Assembly (NCBI GenBank): GCA_041390125.1
Contig: JAWKQN010000004.1
Span: 124,001-188,000, forward strand
Length of the DNA: 64,000 nucleotides
Reading direction: 5' to 3'
Source: Gemmatimonadota bacterium
GTDB lineage: Bacteria; Gemmatimonadota; Gemmatimonadetes; Longimicrobiales; Gaopeijiaceae
The translations under genes were made by a program, and so were the position numbers. The notes beneath the pieces were generated by a model that was not told the DNA's origin, did not search any database, and was given only the letters and a program-made list of their open reading frames with translations. Below are positions 43,969 through 51,871 of the stretch, piece after piece. The first letter of the stretch is position 1; each line of letters starts with the position of its first letter.

Positions 43969-44729
43969 GGGGCGCGCCGCGGTGGACGGGCGCGTGCGCG
44001 CTCGCGGTGCTGCTCGTTCCAGCCGGGGCCGGAGCCCAGTCCCTCGAGGAGGCGGTGCGCGGCGTGGACGGGGACGTGCATTTCAGCTACGACGCGCGGC
44101 CGGGCGTGCGCAGCTGCGGCCGGGGCGACGACCTGAGCTGGAGCTGGAACTGGAGCGACCGGGGCGACCGGCGTCGCTGTGTCCAGGGCCCCATCCAGGT
44201 GGAGCTGCGCCTGGAGGACGGGCGGGTGGTGCGCCTCCGGGCCGGGATCGAGGGTGCCGGGGAGCCCGCGCGCGGCCGGGCCCTGGGGCATTTCCCACCC
44301 CAGGAGGCCGCCGACTGGCTGCTCGACCTGGTGGACCGGGTGGACCCCCGGCAGGCGGGAAGGGCCCTGCAGGCGGCCGTCCTCGCGGACGGGGTGGAGA
44401 CCTGGCCCCGGCTGCTCGCCTTCGCGCGGGACCGGGAGCGCCCCTCCTCCGTCCGGAAGGACGCGGTCTTCTGGCTCGGCCAGGAGGCCTCCGACGCGGC
44501 CCTCGACGGCCTCACCGGCCTGGCCACGGACGATCCGGAGCTGGAGGTGCGCAAGGCGGCGGTCTTCGCGCTGTCCCAACGCGACCCCGACGAGGCCATC
44601 CCTCCGCTCTCCGACATCGCCCTGGCGGAGGGCGACCCCGAGCTGCGGTCGTCCGCGTTCTTCTGGCTCGCCCAGATCGACGACCCCCGCGTCCTCGAGG
44701 TCTTCGAGCGCGTGCTGGGCCGGCCCTAG
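43965..44729 (+). CDS. Second secreted HEAT-repeat protein
   Basis: This 254-residue protein has a signal peptide (CALAVLLVPAGAGAQ), a non-repetitive middle with WSWNWSDRGDRRRC and then about four HEAT units (SSVRKDAVFWLGQ, ELEVRKAAVFALSQ, DPELRSSAFFWLAQ). The repeat consensus matches the neighbouring 465-residue protein closely, indicating duplication within the operon. A start/stop overlap couples the two. It may form a hetero-oligomer with its neighbour. Confidence 0.8.
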   Translation: MRGAPRWTGACALAVLLVPAGAGAQSLEEAVRGVDGDVHFSYDARPGVRSCGRGDDLSWSWNWSDRGDRRRCVQGPIQVELRLEDGRVVRLRAGIEGAGEPARGRALGHFPPQEAADWLLDLVDRVDPRQAGRALQAAVLADGVETWPRLLAFARDRERPSSVRKDAVFWLGQEASDAALDGLTGLATDDPELEVRKAAVFALSQRDPDEAIPPLSDIALAEGDPELRSSAFFWLAQIDDPRVLEVFERVLGRP

Positions 44730-44896
44730 GGGTCCGGAGGGGACCGCGCCGGGCCCCGGATCTGTGGCGCTTTCTTTGCTTGGGGGGTAACGTTCGCGGG
44801 TCGGTCGGGGTCTCCCGGGGAAGCGCGCATCCCGGGCCGGGCACGGTCGTCCCCCGCAGTCGCGCACCTGCAACTCCCCCTTTTGTTCTGGTCACG

Positions 44897-46984
44897 TTGA
44901 AAGAAGGCCACTGGCTCCTTCGGGTTGTCCGCCGGGAACGTATTGCCGGGACGGACCAGCTCGAGATCGCCCCTGCCGTCCCCACGGCGGAGGCCTGGCG
45001 GGTCGTCACCCGTCAGCTGGGGATCACGGACGACCAGTTGGCGGGCTACGTGGCCGACTACTTCCGCCTCCAGACGGCGCCCCTGCAACGGGCCGAGGCC
45101 CACGCCGCCGCGCTGCTGCCCGAGGCGTTGATCCGCCGGCACCTGATCCTGCCGCTGGAGGAGACCGATCGGCACCTGGTCGTGGCCACCGCCGACCCCA
45201 CCGACGTCGAGGCCGAGCGGGTCGTGGGCTTCCGCTCCGGCCGCACCCCCGTCTTCCGGATCGCACCGCCGTCGGCCATCCAGGACGCCATCGACCAGCG
45301 CTTCTCCCCCAACCGGGCGGTGCAGGGGATCCTGGGGACGCTCGACGGTGACGTGGAGGATTCGGTCCGCCTGGTGGAGGACGCGAGCCCCGAGCTCATC
45401 AGTGAGGAGGACGCGACCGCCACCCCGGTGGTCAAGCTCACCAACCTCATCCTGCGCGACGGCATCGTGCTCGGGGCCAGCGACATCCACATCGAGCCCG
45501 GTCGCACCATCGGTGCGGTGCGCTACCGGGTGGACGGCGTCCTGCGCAAGCACATGGATCTGCCGATGGCGCCGCTCAACCGGGTCATCTCGCGCATCAA
45601 GATCCTGTCGAAGCTGGACATCGCCGATCGGCTCCGCCCCCAGGACGGCAAGGCCCGGGTGCAGATCCGCAACCAGGTCTACGACCTGCGCGTGTCCACC
45701 ATCCCGGCGGGCGGGGCGGAGAAGTGCGTGCTCCGTATCCTGGACTCCAACCGGCTGTTCACGCTCGAGGATCTGGCCCTGCCCAAGCCGGAGCTGGCGC
45801 GGCTACGGCAGCTCATGGCCGTGCGCGACGGCGTGGTGGTGGTCACCGGGCCCACCGGCTCGGGCAAGACGACCACGCTCTACGGCGTCCTCCGCGAGCT
45901 GGCCCAGGGCACCGTCAACATCATGACCGTCGAGGACCCCATCGAGTACGAGCTGTCCTCGATCACGCAGACCCAGGTCGAGGTCAAGCAGGGCGTCACG
46001 TTCGCGTCCGCGCTGCGCGCCATCCTGCGCCAGGACCCGGACATCATCCTGGTGGGGGAGATCCGCGACAAGGAGACGGCCGAGGTGGCGGCCCAGGCCG
46101 CCCTGACGGGGCACCTGGTGCTCGCCACGGTGCACGCCAACGACGCCGTGGGCGCCGTCACCCGACTCGCGGACCTGGGCCTCGACTACTCCACCATCGC
46201 CTCCGCCGTGCGGGGCTGCGTGGCGCAGCGGCTGCTGCGGAGGGTATGCCCGCACTGCGTCCGGCGCCTGGCGCCCGACCAGATCGACGACGAGGAGCGC
46301 ATGCTCGCGTCCCGGTACGGTGTGGCGCCCACGGTGCGTGCCGTGGGCTGCTCGGAGTGCGGCCAGACCGGCTACCGGGGCCGCCTTCCCGTGCTGGAGG
46401 TCCTGTCCATCGGGCTCCGGATGCAGGAGGCGATCGAGCTGCGGAAGGGGCAGGCGACCCTGACGCACCTGGCGACACAAGGGGGCATGCGGCCCATGCA
46501 CACGGTGGGCCTGGAGTGGGTGGCGCAGGGCCTCACCACGCTGGAGGAGGTCGAGCGCGTCCTGGGGCAGGGGATGGAGGATCAGGACATCGACGAGCCG
46601 AGCGCTCCTCCGCGGATCCTCCTGGTGGACGACGACGACGCCGACCGGACGATGATGCGGGCGCTCCTGGAGGGGAGCGGGGCCCAGGTGCAGGAGGTGG
46701 CCGACGGCCAGGAAGCCATGGACCTCCTCAAGCGCGATGCCGCGTGGTCGCTCATCGTCCTGGACCTGGCGATGCCGCGGATGCGGGGCCGCGAGGTGCT
46801 CGAGCGCGTGCGTGGGGCGGCCGACACGCGCGCCATCCCCGTGCTCGTGCGGACCGGGGAAGGGGACGAAGCCCTGGAGACGGAGCTGCTGGAGGCGGGT
46901 GCGGACGACTACGTCCACAAGACCGCGGACGCCGCGCGCTTCCTGGCGCGGGTGCGGGCCGTGCTGCGGCGTAGCGCGCTCTAG
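44897..46984 (+). CDS. PilB/GspE-type secretion ATPase fused to a C-terminal receiver domain
   Basis: This protein of about 695 residues starts at TTG 44897 (MKEGHWLLRVV as read), the best fit to the GspE N-domain; no ATG or GTG is near, so the start is uncertain. GspE/PilB motifs: Walker A GPTGSGKTTT (318-327), Asp box TVEDPIEY, Walker B ILVGEIRD, His box TGHLVLATVHAND and a zinc tetracysteine (CPHC 451-454, CSEC 485-488). It ends at about residue 565. A response-regulator receiver (about 573-690) follows: ILLVDDDDADR, acceptor Asp623 in VLDLAMP and DYVHK. PilB/GspE ATPases power type IV pilus or type II secretion assembly, but no other such gene is nearby. Confidence 0.9.
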   Translation: MKEGHWLLRVVRRERIAGTDQLEIAPAVPTAEAWRVVTRQLGITDDQLAGYVADYFRLQTAPLQRAEAHAAALLPEALIRRHLILPLEETDRHLVVATADPTDVEAERVVGFRSGRTPVFRIAPPSAIQDAIDQRFSPNRAVQGILGTLDGDVEDSVRLVEDASPELISEEDATATPVVKLTNLILRDGIVLGASDIHIEPGRTIGAVRYRVDGVLRKHMDLPMAPLNRVISRIKILSKLDIADRLRPQDGKARVQIRNQVYDLRVSTIPAGGAEKCVLRILDSNRLFTLEDLALPKPELARLRQLMAVRDGVVVVTGPTGSGKTTTLYGVLRELAQGTVNIMTVEDPIEYELSSITQTQVEVKQGVTFASALRAILRQDPDIILVGEIRDKETAEVAAQAALTGHLVLATVHANDAVGAVTRLADLGLDYSTIASAVRGCVAQRLLRRVCPHCVRRLAPDQIDDEERMLASRYGVAPTVRAVGCSECGQTGYRGRLPVLEVLSIGLRMQEAIELRKGQATLTHLATQGGMRPMHTVGLEWVAQGLTTLEEVERVLGQGMEDQDIDEPSAPPRILLVDDDDADRTMMRALLEGSGAQVQEVADGQEAMDLLKRDAAWSLIVLDLAMPRMRGREVLERVRGAADTRAIPVLVRTGEGDEALETELLEAGADDYVHKTADAARFLARVRAVLRRSAL

Positions 46985-47035
46985 CCTCCCCTCTCGGTCG
47001 GAGCGCTCCGTCCACGGGGCGCACATGTAACAGAC

Positions 47036-47054
47036 CCGTGACGGATGGTCACGG
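47036..47054. promoter_or_regulatory. Inverted repeat upstream of porin gene
   Basis: CCGTGAC (47036-47042) and GTCACGG (47048-47054) form a perfect dyad with a 5-nt spacer, 52 bp after the ATPase-fusion stop and 110 bp before the porin O/P-type start. It could be a regulator-binding site or a hairpin. The half-sites resemble CRP/FNR sites but the spacing is one base too long. In the same gap, no strong -10/-35 pair is evident. Confidence 0.4.
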
Positions 47055-47163
47055 ACACGTATCCACGTCGTGACATCGATACCACGGTCCAGTAACGTGC
47101 GGCCCGTCGCGACGGCACGGAGGTTCCGCGCCGCCCCCACGGTCCTCCCGCACGGGATCCACC

Positions 47164-48249
47164 ATGCGCGCTGCACGACGGGCCCTCCTGGCGCTCCTCG
47201 TCCTCGTTCCCGCTCCTCTCTCCGCACAGACCCTCAAGGCCCGCGGCGGTGATCTCACCATCGGCGGCCGCCTCCACACCGAGCTGATCACCAGCTCGGT
47301 CGCCGAGGGTGACGAAGCCGATTTCTTCCTGCGCCGCGCCCGCATCGAGGTGGACGCCCGCCTGGGGGACCGGATCGACGCCCGCATCATGCCGGAGTAC
47401 AGCGGCACGACCCACCTCGAAGACGCCTGGGTCCGCTACACGCTCTCCCCGCGACTGCGGGTGCTCGTGGGGCAGTTCAAGCGCTCGTTCGACCTGTTCG
47501 AGCTGGAGTCGAGCACGGAGCTGCCCATCGTCGAGCGGGACGGGCGCATCCCCGGCCTGGACCTCTGTCCGGGCGTGGGGCGGCTCTGCACGTGGAGTCG
47601 CCTGACCGAGCAGCTCCAGTTCGCCGCGCGCGACGTCGGCGTCCACGTGGATGGGCGGATCGGGGAGCGCGTGAGCTGGGAGGCGGCGATGACCAACGGG
47701 GAGGGCCTGAACGCGCGCGACATCAACGGAGCCAAGTCCTGGTCGGGACGCGTGGCCGTGAACGCGGGCCGGGGCTGGACGGTGGGCGTATCCGGGGCCG
47801 CCCACGACTTCCGGGTCGACGACGACGATCGCTATGCGGACGCGCTCTCCATCGACGCCCGCTTCGGACGCTACCGGGGTGGGCCCCTCCTGCTGGCGGC
47901 GGTCTCCTGGGGGGACAACTGGAAGCTGGCCGATCCGGCGGGGGGCGCGGGGCCCCGCTTCGGGACCGCTCAGGTCATGGCGGCGTACCACATCGCCTTG
48001 GGGGACGAGCACGCCCTGTTGTCCGGGATCGAGCCGACCGCCCGGATCAGCGTGGCCGACGCGGACCGCGGCAACCCCGAGGACGGCGGAGCCCTGTGGA
48101 CTCCGGGGCTGATGCTCTACCTGCGGAACAGCGGCTGCGGAGGGTCCACCTGCGGCCGCAACCGGGTGGCGGTCAACATGGATGTCTACCATCCCGGCGG
48201 CGGGGACACGGAAGTCTCCTTCAAGCTCATGAGCTTCGTGTACTTCTGA
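47164..48249 (+). CDS. Porin O/P-type (OprP-like) outer-membrane protein
   Basis: This 361-residue protein has a signal peptide (ALLALLVLVPAPLSAQ) and an antiparallel-barrel pattern matching phosphate-selective porin O/P proteins: GGDLTIGGRLHTELI, DFFLRRARIEVDARLGDRIDARIMPEYSGTTHLEDAWVRYT, LRVLVGQFKRSFDLFELESSTELPIVER and the aromatic C-terminus FKLMSFVYF. It should be a trimeric anion channel, perhaps for phosphate. Its size (360) is typical. The upstream dyad (47036-47054) may regulate it. Confidence 0.9.
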   Translation: MRAARRALLALLVLVPAPLSAQTLKARGGDLTIGGRLHTELITSSVAEGDEADFFLRRARIEVDARLGDRIDARIMPEYSGTTHLEDAWVRYTLSPRLRVLVGQFKRSFDLFELESSTELPIVERDGRIPGLDLCPGVGRLCTWSRLTEQLQFAARDVGVHVDGRIGERVSWEAAMTNGEGLNARDINGAKSWSGRVAVNAGRGWTVGVSGAAHDFRVDDDDRYADALSIDARFGRYRGGPLLLAAVSWGDNWKLADPAGGAGPRFGTAQVMAAYHIALGDEHALLSGIEPTARISVADADRGNPEDGGALWTPGLMLYLRNSGCGGSTCGRNRVAVNMDVYHPGGGDTEVSFKLMSFVYF

Positions 48250-48260
48250 GCCGGGGCCGG

Positions 48261-48310
48261 CTCGCGGGGCTCGGCGGCTCGCGTTGACACGCGCGCGGGA
48301 ACCCCGCGAG
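48261..48310 (+). promoter_or_regulatory. Inverted repeat and candidate -35 before secD
   Basis: A consensus -35 TTGACA is at 48284-48289. No good -10 lies at 16-18 nt; TTAACC (48312-48317) is 22 nt away. The region is flanked by a 9-bp inverted repeat (CTCGCGGGG 48261-48269, CCCCGCGAG 48302-48310). This could end the porin transcript or regulate secDF. Evidence is weak. Confidence 0.35.
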
Positions 48311-48410
48311 CTTAACCGGCTCCGGTCGGTCGACCCGAGGCCGTCCGGAGCGGTCGGTCCACCACTCGTTCGGGGGCCCCAGGGCCGGGGTCCTGGGAGA
48401 CGGGCGTCGA

Positions 48411-50030
48411 ATGTTCAACACGCTTCAGGCACGGATCCTGGTCATCCTGGCGGCGCTGGCCGTCGCGGGGGGCTACCTGTTCACGCGCGGGCTCAAGCTG
48501 GGTCTCGACCTCCAGGGGGGGATGCACCTGGCCCTCGAGGTGGACGACCCGGACGGAACGCTCTCCTCGGATGCCAAGGCCGACCTGATCGAGCGGGCCG
48601 AGCGGATCATCCGCACCCGGATCGACGAGTTCGGCGTGGAGGAGCCCCTCATCCAGCGCGTCGGCCAGGAGCGCCTGATCGTCGAGTTGGCGGGGATCTC
48701 CGACGAGAACCGGGCCAAGGACATCATCCAGCAGTCGGCCTTCCTCGAGTGGAAGCTCGTGCTGGGCACCGAGGAGATCGAGGCGGCCCTGCCGCGGATC
48801 GATCGGCAGATCGTGGCCGCGCTCGGGGAGGACGCCCTGCGGGAGATGGGCCGGGCCGTCGAGGACGAGCCCTCCTCCATCGAGTCCTTGCTGTTCGGCG
48901 GGGACAGCGCGGGCGCCCAGGCCGCCACGGACGCCGCCGCCGCCGTGGACACGGCCGCTGCCGCCGACCAGGCCCCCAATCTGCGCCCGTTCACCTCACT
49001 CCTGGCGCGCGGCGATCAGCCCGGCACCTACCTGGTGGAGTCCGCGAACCTCGAGGTGGCCCGCCGCTTCCTGGCCCTTCCCGAGGTCCAGCGCGCCCTG
49101 CCCCGCAACGCGACGCTGCAATGGGGCTGGGAGCCGGTCGGTGTGGGCACGCGTACGTACTACGAGCTCTATGTGCTCGAGCGCGACGCCTTCCTCACCG
49201 GTGAGATGCTGGACGACGCGGTGGCCAACCGCGACCCGCAGTACTCGCGCCCGATCGTGGTCTTCGAGCTGAACCGCCGCGGCGGCCGCTCGTTCGCGCG
49301 GGTGACGGGCGAGCACATCGGTGACCGGATCGCCATCGTGCTGGACAACGAGGTCGTCTCGGCGCCCACGGTGCAGGACCGCATCGGACAGCGCGGACAG
49401 ATCGACCTCGCAGGTGCACCCATGGAAGAGGCCCGCGACCTGGCGCTCGTGCTGCGCGCGGGCGCCTTGCCGGCTCCGCTCCGCATCATCGAAGAGCGCC
49501 GGGTGGGTCCGTCACTCGGTCAGGACTCCATCGACCAGGGCAAGCTGGCCGGCATCGTCGGCATCGCGCTGGTGATCGTGATGGTCGTCGGGTACTACCG
49601 CCTGGCCGGTGTGCTGGCCGTCGGCGCCCTCGCGGTCTACGTGGTGCTCGTGCTGGGCGGTCTGGCCGGCATCGGCGCGACGCTGACCTTGCCCGGGATC
49701 GCCGGCATGATCCTGTCCATCGGAATGGCGGTGGACGCCAACGTCTTGATCTTCGAGCGCATCCGGGAGGAGCTGGACGCCGGGCGCACGCCCAGGCTGG
49801 CCGTGGACGAAGGCTTCGCGCACGCGCTCTCGGCCATCGTGGACGCCAACGTCACGACGCTGATCACGGCCCTCATCCTCTTCCAGTTCGGGACGGGTCC
49901 GGTCCAGGGCTTCGCAGTGACGCTGTCGATCGGCATCCTGGCCTCGTTCTTCTCCGCCATCTACGTGACCCGCACCTTCTTCCTGCTCTACATGCGTGGG
50001 AAGCGGGGCGCGGAAGCCATCAGCATCTGA
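48411..50030 (+). CDS. secD: Protein translocase subunit SecD
   Basis: This 539-residue inner-membrane protein drives late steps of Sec-dependent export with proton-motive force. It has TM1 (ARILVILAALAVAGGYLF), the SecD motif LGLDLQGGMHLALEV, a large periplasmic part including an Ala/Asp-rich insert (about 165-185), VGPSLGQDSIDQGKLAGI before TM2, and five C-terminal helices with GMAVDANVLIFERIREEL. The sister subunit SecF follows after 13 bp. Length and order are standard. Confidence 0.97.
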   Translation: MFNTLQARILVILAALAVAGGYLFTRGLKLGLDLQGGMHLALEVDDPDGTLSSDAKADLIERAERIIRTRIDEFGVEEPLIQRVGQERLIVELAGISDENRAKDIIQQSAFLEWKLVLGTEEIEAALPRIDRQIVAALGEDALREMGRAVEDEPSSIESLLFGGDSAGAQAATDAAAAVDTAAAADQAPNLRPFTSLLARGDQPGTYLVESANLEVARRFLALPEVQRALPRNATLQWGWEPVGVGTRTYYELYVLERDAFLTGEMLDDAVANRDPQYSRPIVVFELNRRGGRSFARVTGEHIGDRIAIVLDNEVVSAPTVQDRIGQRGQIDLAGAPMEEARDLALVLRAGALPAPLRIIEERRVGPSLGQDSIDQGKLAGIVGIALVIVMVVGYYRLAGVLAVGALAVYVVLVLGGLAGIGATLTLPGIAGMILSIGMAVDANVLIFERIREELDAGRTPRLAVDEGFAHALSAIVDANVTTLITALILFQFGTGPVQGFAVTLSIGILASFFSAIYVTRTFFLLYMRGKRGAEAISI

Positions 50031-50043
50031 GACGCGCCGAGCC

Positions 50044-51024
50044 ATGAGACTCTTCCGCAACGCGAGCTTCAAGTTCATCGAGCGGCGCCGCACGGCGTAC
50101 GCGATCTCGGCGGTGGTGCTCGCCATCGGGATCGGCGCCATGCTCTTCAACGTGGCGACGCTCGGTTCCTGGTTGAACTACGGCGTCGACTTCACGGGCG
50201 GGACGCTCGTCGAGGTGCGCTTCAACGAGCCGACGAACGTGGCGACCGTGCGCGGGGCCCTGGGCGGGCTCAACCCGTCGATCACCCGCTTCGGCAGCGA
50301 CAACGACTTCACCATCCGCCTGCCGCTCCGTGAGGATGGAGACATCCAGGAGGTGGAGGGGCAGATCCGGGCAGGTCTGGATCCGGCGTTCGGGGCCGGG
50401 AGCTACCAGGTGCTGAGAACGGAGGGGGTGGGGCCCAAGATCGGGGCCGAGCTCCAGCGCAAGGCGGCGCTGGCCATCCTGTTCTCGTTCCTGCTCACGC
50501 TGATCTACCTCGCGTTCCGCTTCGAGTGGCGCTTCGGGGTGGCGGCGGTGATCGCCACCGCCCACGACATCCTGATCACGCTGGGCGCGCTGGCGCTCTT
50601 CCGGGTGGAGATCGCGCTGGCCACGGTGGCCGCCATCCTCACCATCGTCGGGTACTCGCTGAACGACACGATCATCGTGTTCGACCGCATCCGCGAGAAC
50701 CAGAACAAGCGGGGCGCCAAGAAGGCGGACCCGATCGAGCTGGTCAACCGCTCCATCAACGAGACGCTGCCGCGCACCATCATGACCTCGACCACCACGC
50801 TGGCCGTGCTGGTGGCGTTGTTGGTGCTCGGTGGGCCCGTGATCCGCGACTTCACCCTGGTGCTCATCCTGGGGATCGCGGTCGGGACCTACTCCTCCAT
50901 CTTCGTGGCCTCGCCGGCCCTCATCGAGATCCGGCAGCGCTACGGAGCGGGCGGTGATCCCGACAAGCGCAAGCGCGACCGCGAGCGCCGCCGGCGGGAG
51001 GAAGCGGTCACCGCTTCGGTCTGA
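50044..51024 (+). CDS. secF: Protein translocase subunit SecF
   Basis: This 326-residue partner of SecD has TM1 (YAISAVVLAIGIGAMLF), the family motif NYGVDFTGGTLVEVRF, GPKIGAELQRKAALAI before TM2, and LTIVGYSLNDTIIVFDRIREN in the C-terminal helices, plus a basic tail. It acts with SecD and YajC at the SecYEG channel. ATG 50044 is the standard N-terminus (MRLFRNASFKFIERRR). A very strong hairpin starts 29 bp after its stop. Confidence 0.97.
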   Translation: MRLFRNASFKFIERRRTAYAISAVVLAIGIGAMLFNVATLGSWLNYGVDFTGGTLVEVRFNEPTNVATVRGALGGLNPSITRFGSDNDFTIRLPLREDGDIQEVEGQIRAGLDPAFGAGSYQVLRTEGVGPKIGAELQRKAALAILFSFLLTLIYLAFRFEWRFGVAAVIATAHDILITLGALALFRVEIALATVAAILTIVGYSLNDTIIVFDRIRENQNKRGAKKADPIELVNRSINETLPRTIMTSTTTLAVLVALLVLGGPVIRDFTLVLILGIAVGTYSSIFVASPALIEIRQRYGAGGDPDKRKRDRERRRREEAVTASV

Positions 51025-51053
51025 CGGACGCGGGGTGGACGAAGCGGGCGCGC

Positions 51054-51087
51054 ACGGAGCCCCGGACGGGCCGTTCCGGGGCTCCGT
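51054..51087 (+). terminator. 13-bp hairpin between secF and tatD
   Basis: ACGGAGCCCCGGA (51054-51066) pairs perfectly with TCCGGGGCTCCGT (51075-51087) around an 8-nt loop and is followed by TTCGTT. This is a strong intrinsic terminator or attenuator candidate after secDF. It ends four bases before the TTG start of tatD, so any read-through transcript would also carry a structured tatD leader. Confidence 0.75.
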
Positions 51088-51091
51088 TTCG

Positions 51092-51871
51092 TTGACGGAC
51101 AGCCACTGCCATCTGACGGCGGAGGCGTTCGGAGAGGACCTCGCCGCCGTGCTGGCGCGGGCCCGGGACGCGGGGGTCGATCGTATCGTGAGCATCGCCT
51201 CGGATCCCACCGACGCGCGCGCCGCGCTGGATCTGGCCGCCCACACGCCCGGCGTCTGGGCCACGGTGGGCGTCCATCCCCACGCCGCCGATGCCCATGA
51301 TCCCTCCGACGCACTGCCGACCGTGCGCGGCCTGGTGGAGCGCGGAGGCGCAGTGGCGTTGGGTGAGACCGGGCTCGACTTCCACTACGACTTCGCGCCG
51401 CGTGAACGGCAGCAGGCGTGGTTCCGCCACCACCTCGAGCTGGCGGACGAGTTCGGGCTTCCGCTGGTGGTCCACTCCCGCAACGCCGACGACGACACCC
51501 GCACGTTCGTGCAGGAGGCAGGGAAGCGCGGTGTGGGGGGGGTGCTGCACTGCTTCACGGGCGGGGACGCCCTCCTGGACGCGGCGCTCGAGGCCGGGTG
51601 GTATCTCGGCTTCGGCGGCATCGCGACCTTCCGGAACTTCGACGGCGGCGCGCGCCTGGCCCGGATCCCCGAGGGGCGGCTGCTGATCGAGACGGATGCG
51701 CCCTACCTCGCACCCGTGCCGCACCGGGGTCGCCGCAACGAGCCGGCCTTCCTTCCGCGTTCGCTGGAACGGATCGCGGAGTTGCGCGGCGTCGAGCCCG
51801 CCGCGCTCGCGCGGGCGACGAGCGCGAACGCGGCACGGCTGTTCCACCTGGACGGTCCGGGCGCGTCGTGA
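51092..51871 (+). CDS. tatD: TatD-family metal-dependent deoxyribonuclease
   Basis: This protein has the TatD metal motifs: DSHCHL at the N-terminus (HxH), ETGLDFHYD, PLVVHSRNADDDT, VLHCFTGG, GIATFRN and LIETDAPYLAP (metal Asp). The family has 3'-5' exonuclease/DNase activity. TTG 51092 gives MTDSHCHL and 259 residues, the usual TatD length. A longer start at GTG 51035 would add 19 residues encoded by the hairpin region and is less likely. It overlaps mutL (GTGA). Confidence 0.92.
   Translation: MTDSHCHLTAEAFGEDLAAVLARARDAGVDRIVSIASDPTDARAALDLAAHTPGVWATVGVHPHAADAHDPSDALPTVRGLVERGGAVALGETGLDFHYDFAPRERQQAWFRHHLELADEFGLPLVVHSRNADDDTRTFVQEAGKRGVGGVLHCFTGGDALLDAALEAGWYLGFGGIATFRNFDGGARLARIPEGRLLIETDAPYLAPVPHRGRRNEPAFLPRSLERIAELRGVEPAALARATSANAARLFHLDGPGAS

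Noticed and set aside
47036..47054. CRP/FNR binding site
   Set aside because: GTGA and TCAC are separated by 7 nt, not the required 6; kept only as an unassigned dyad.
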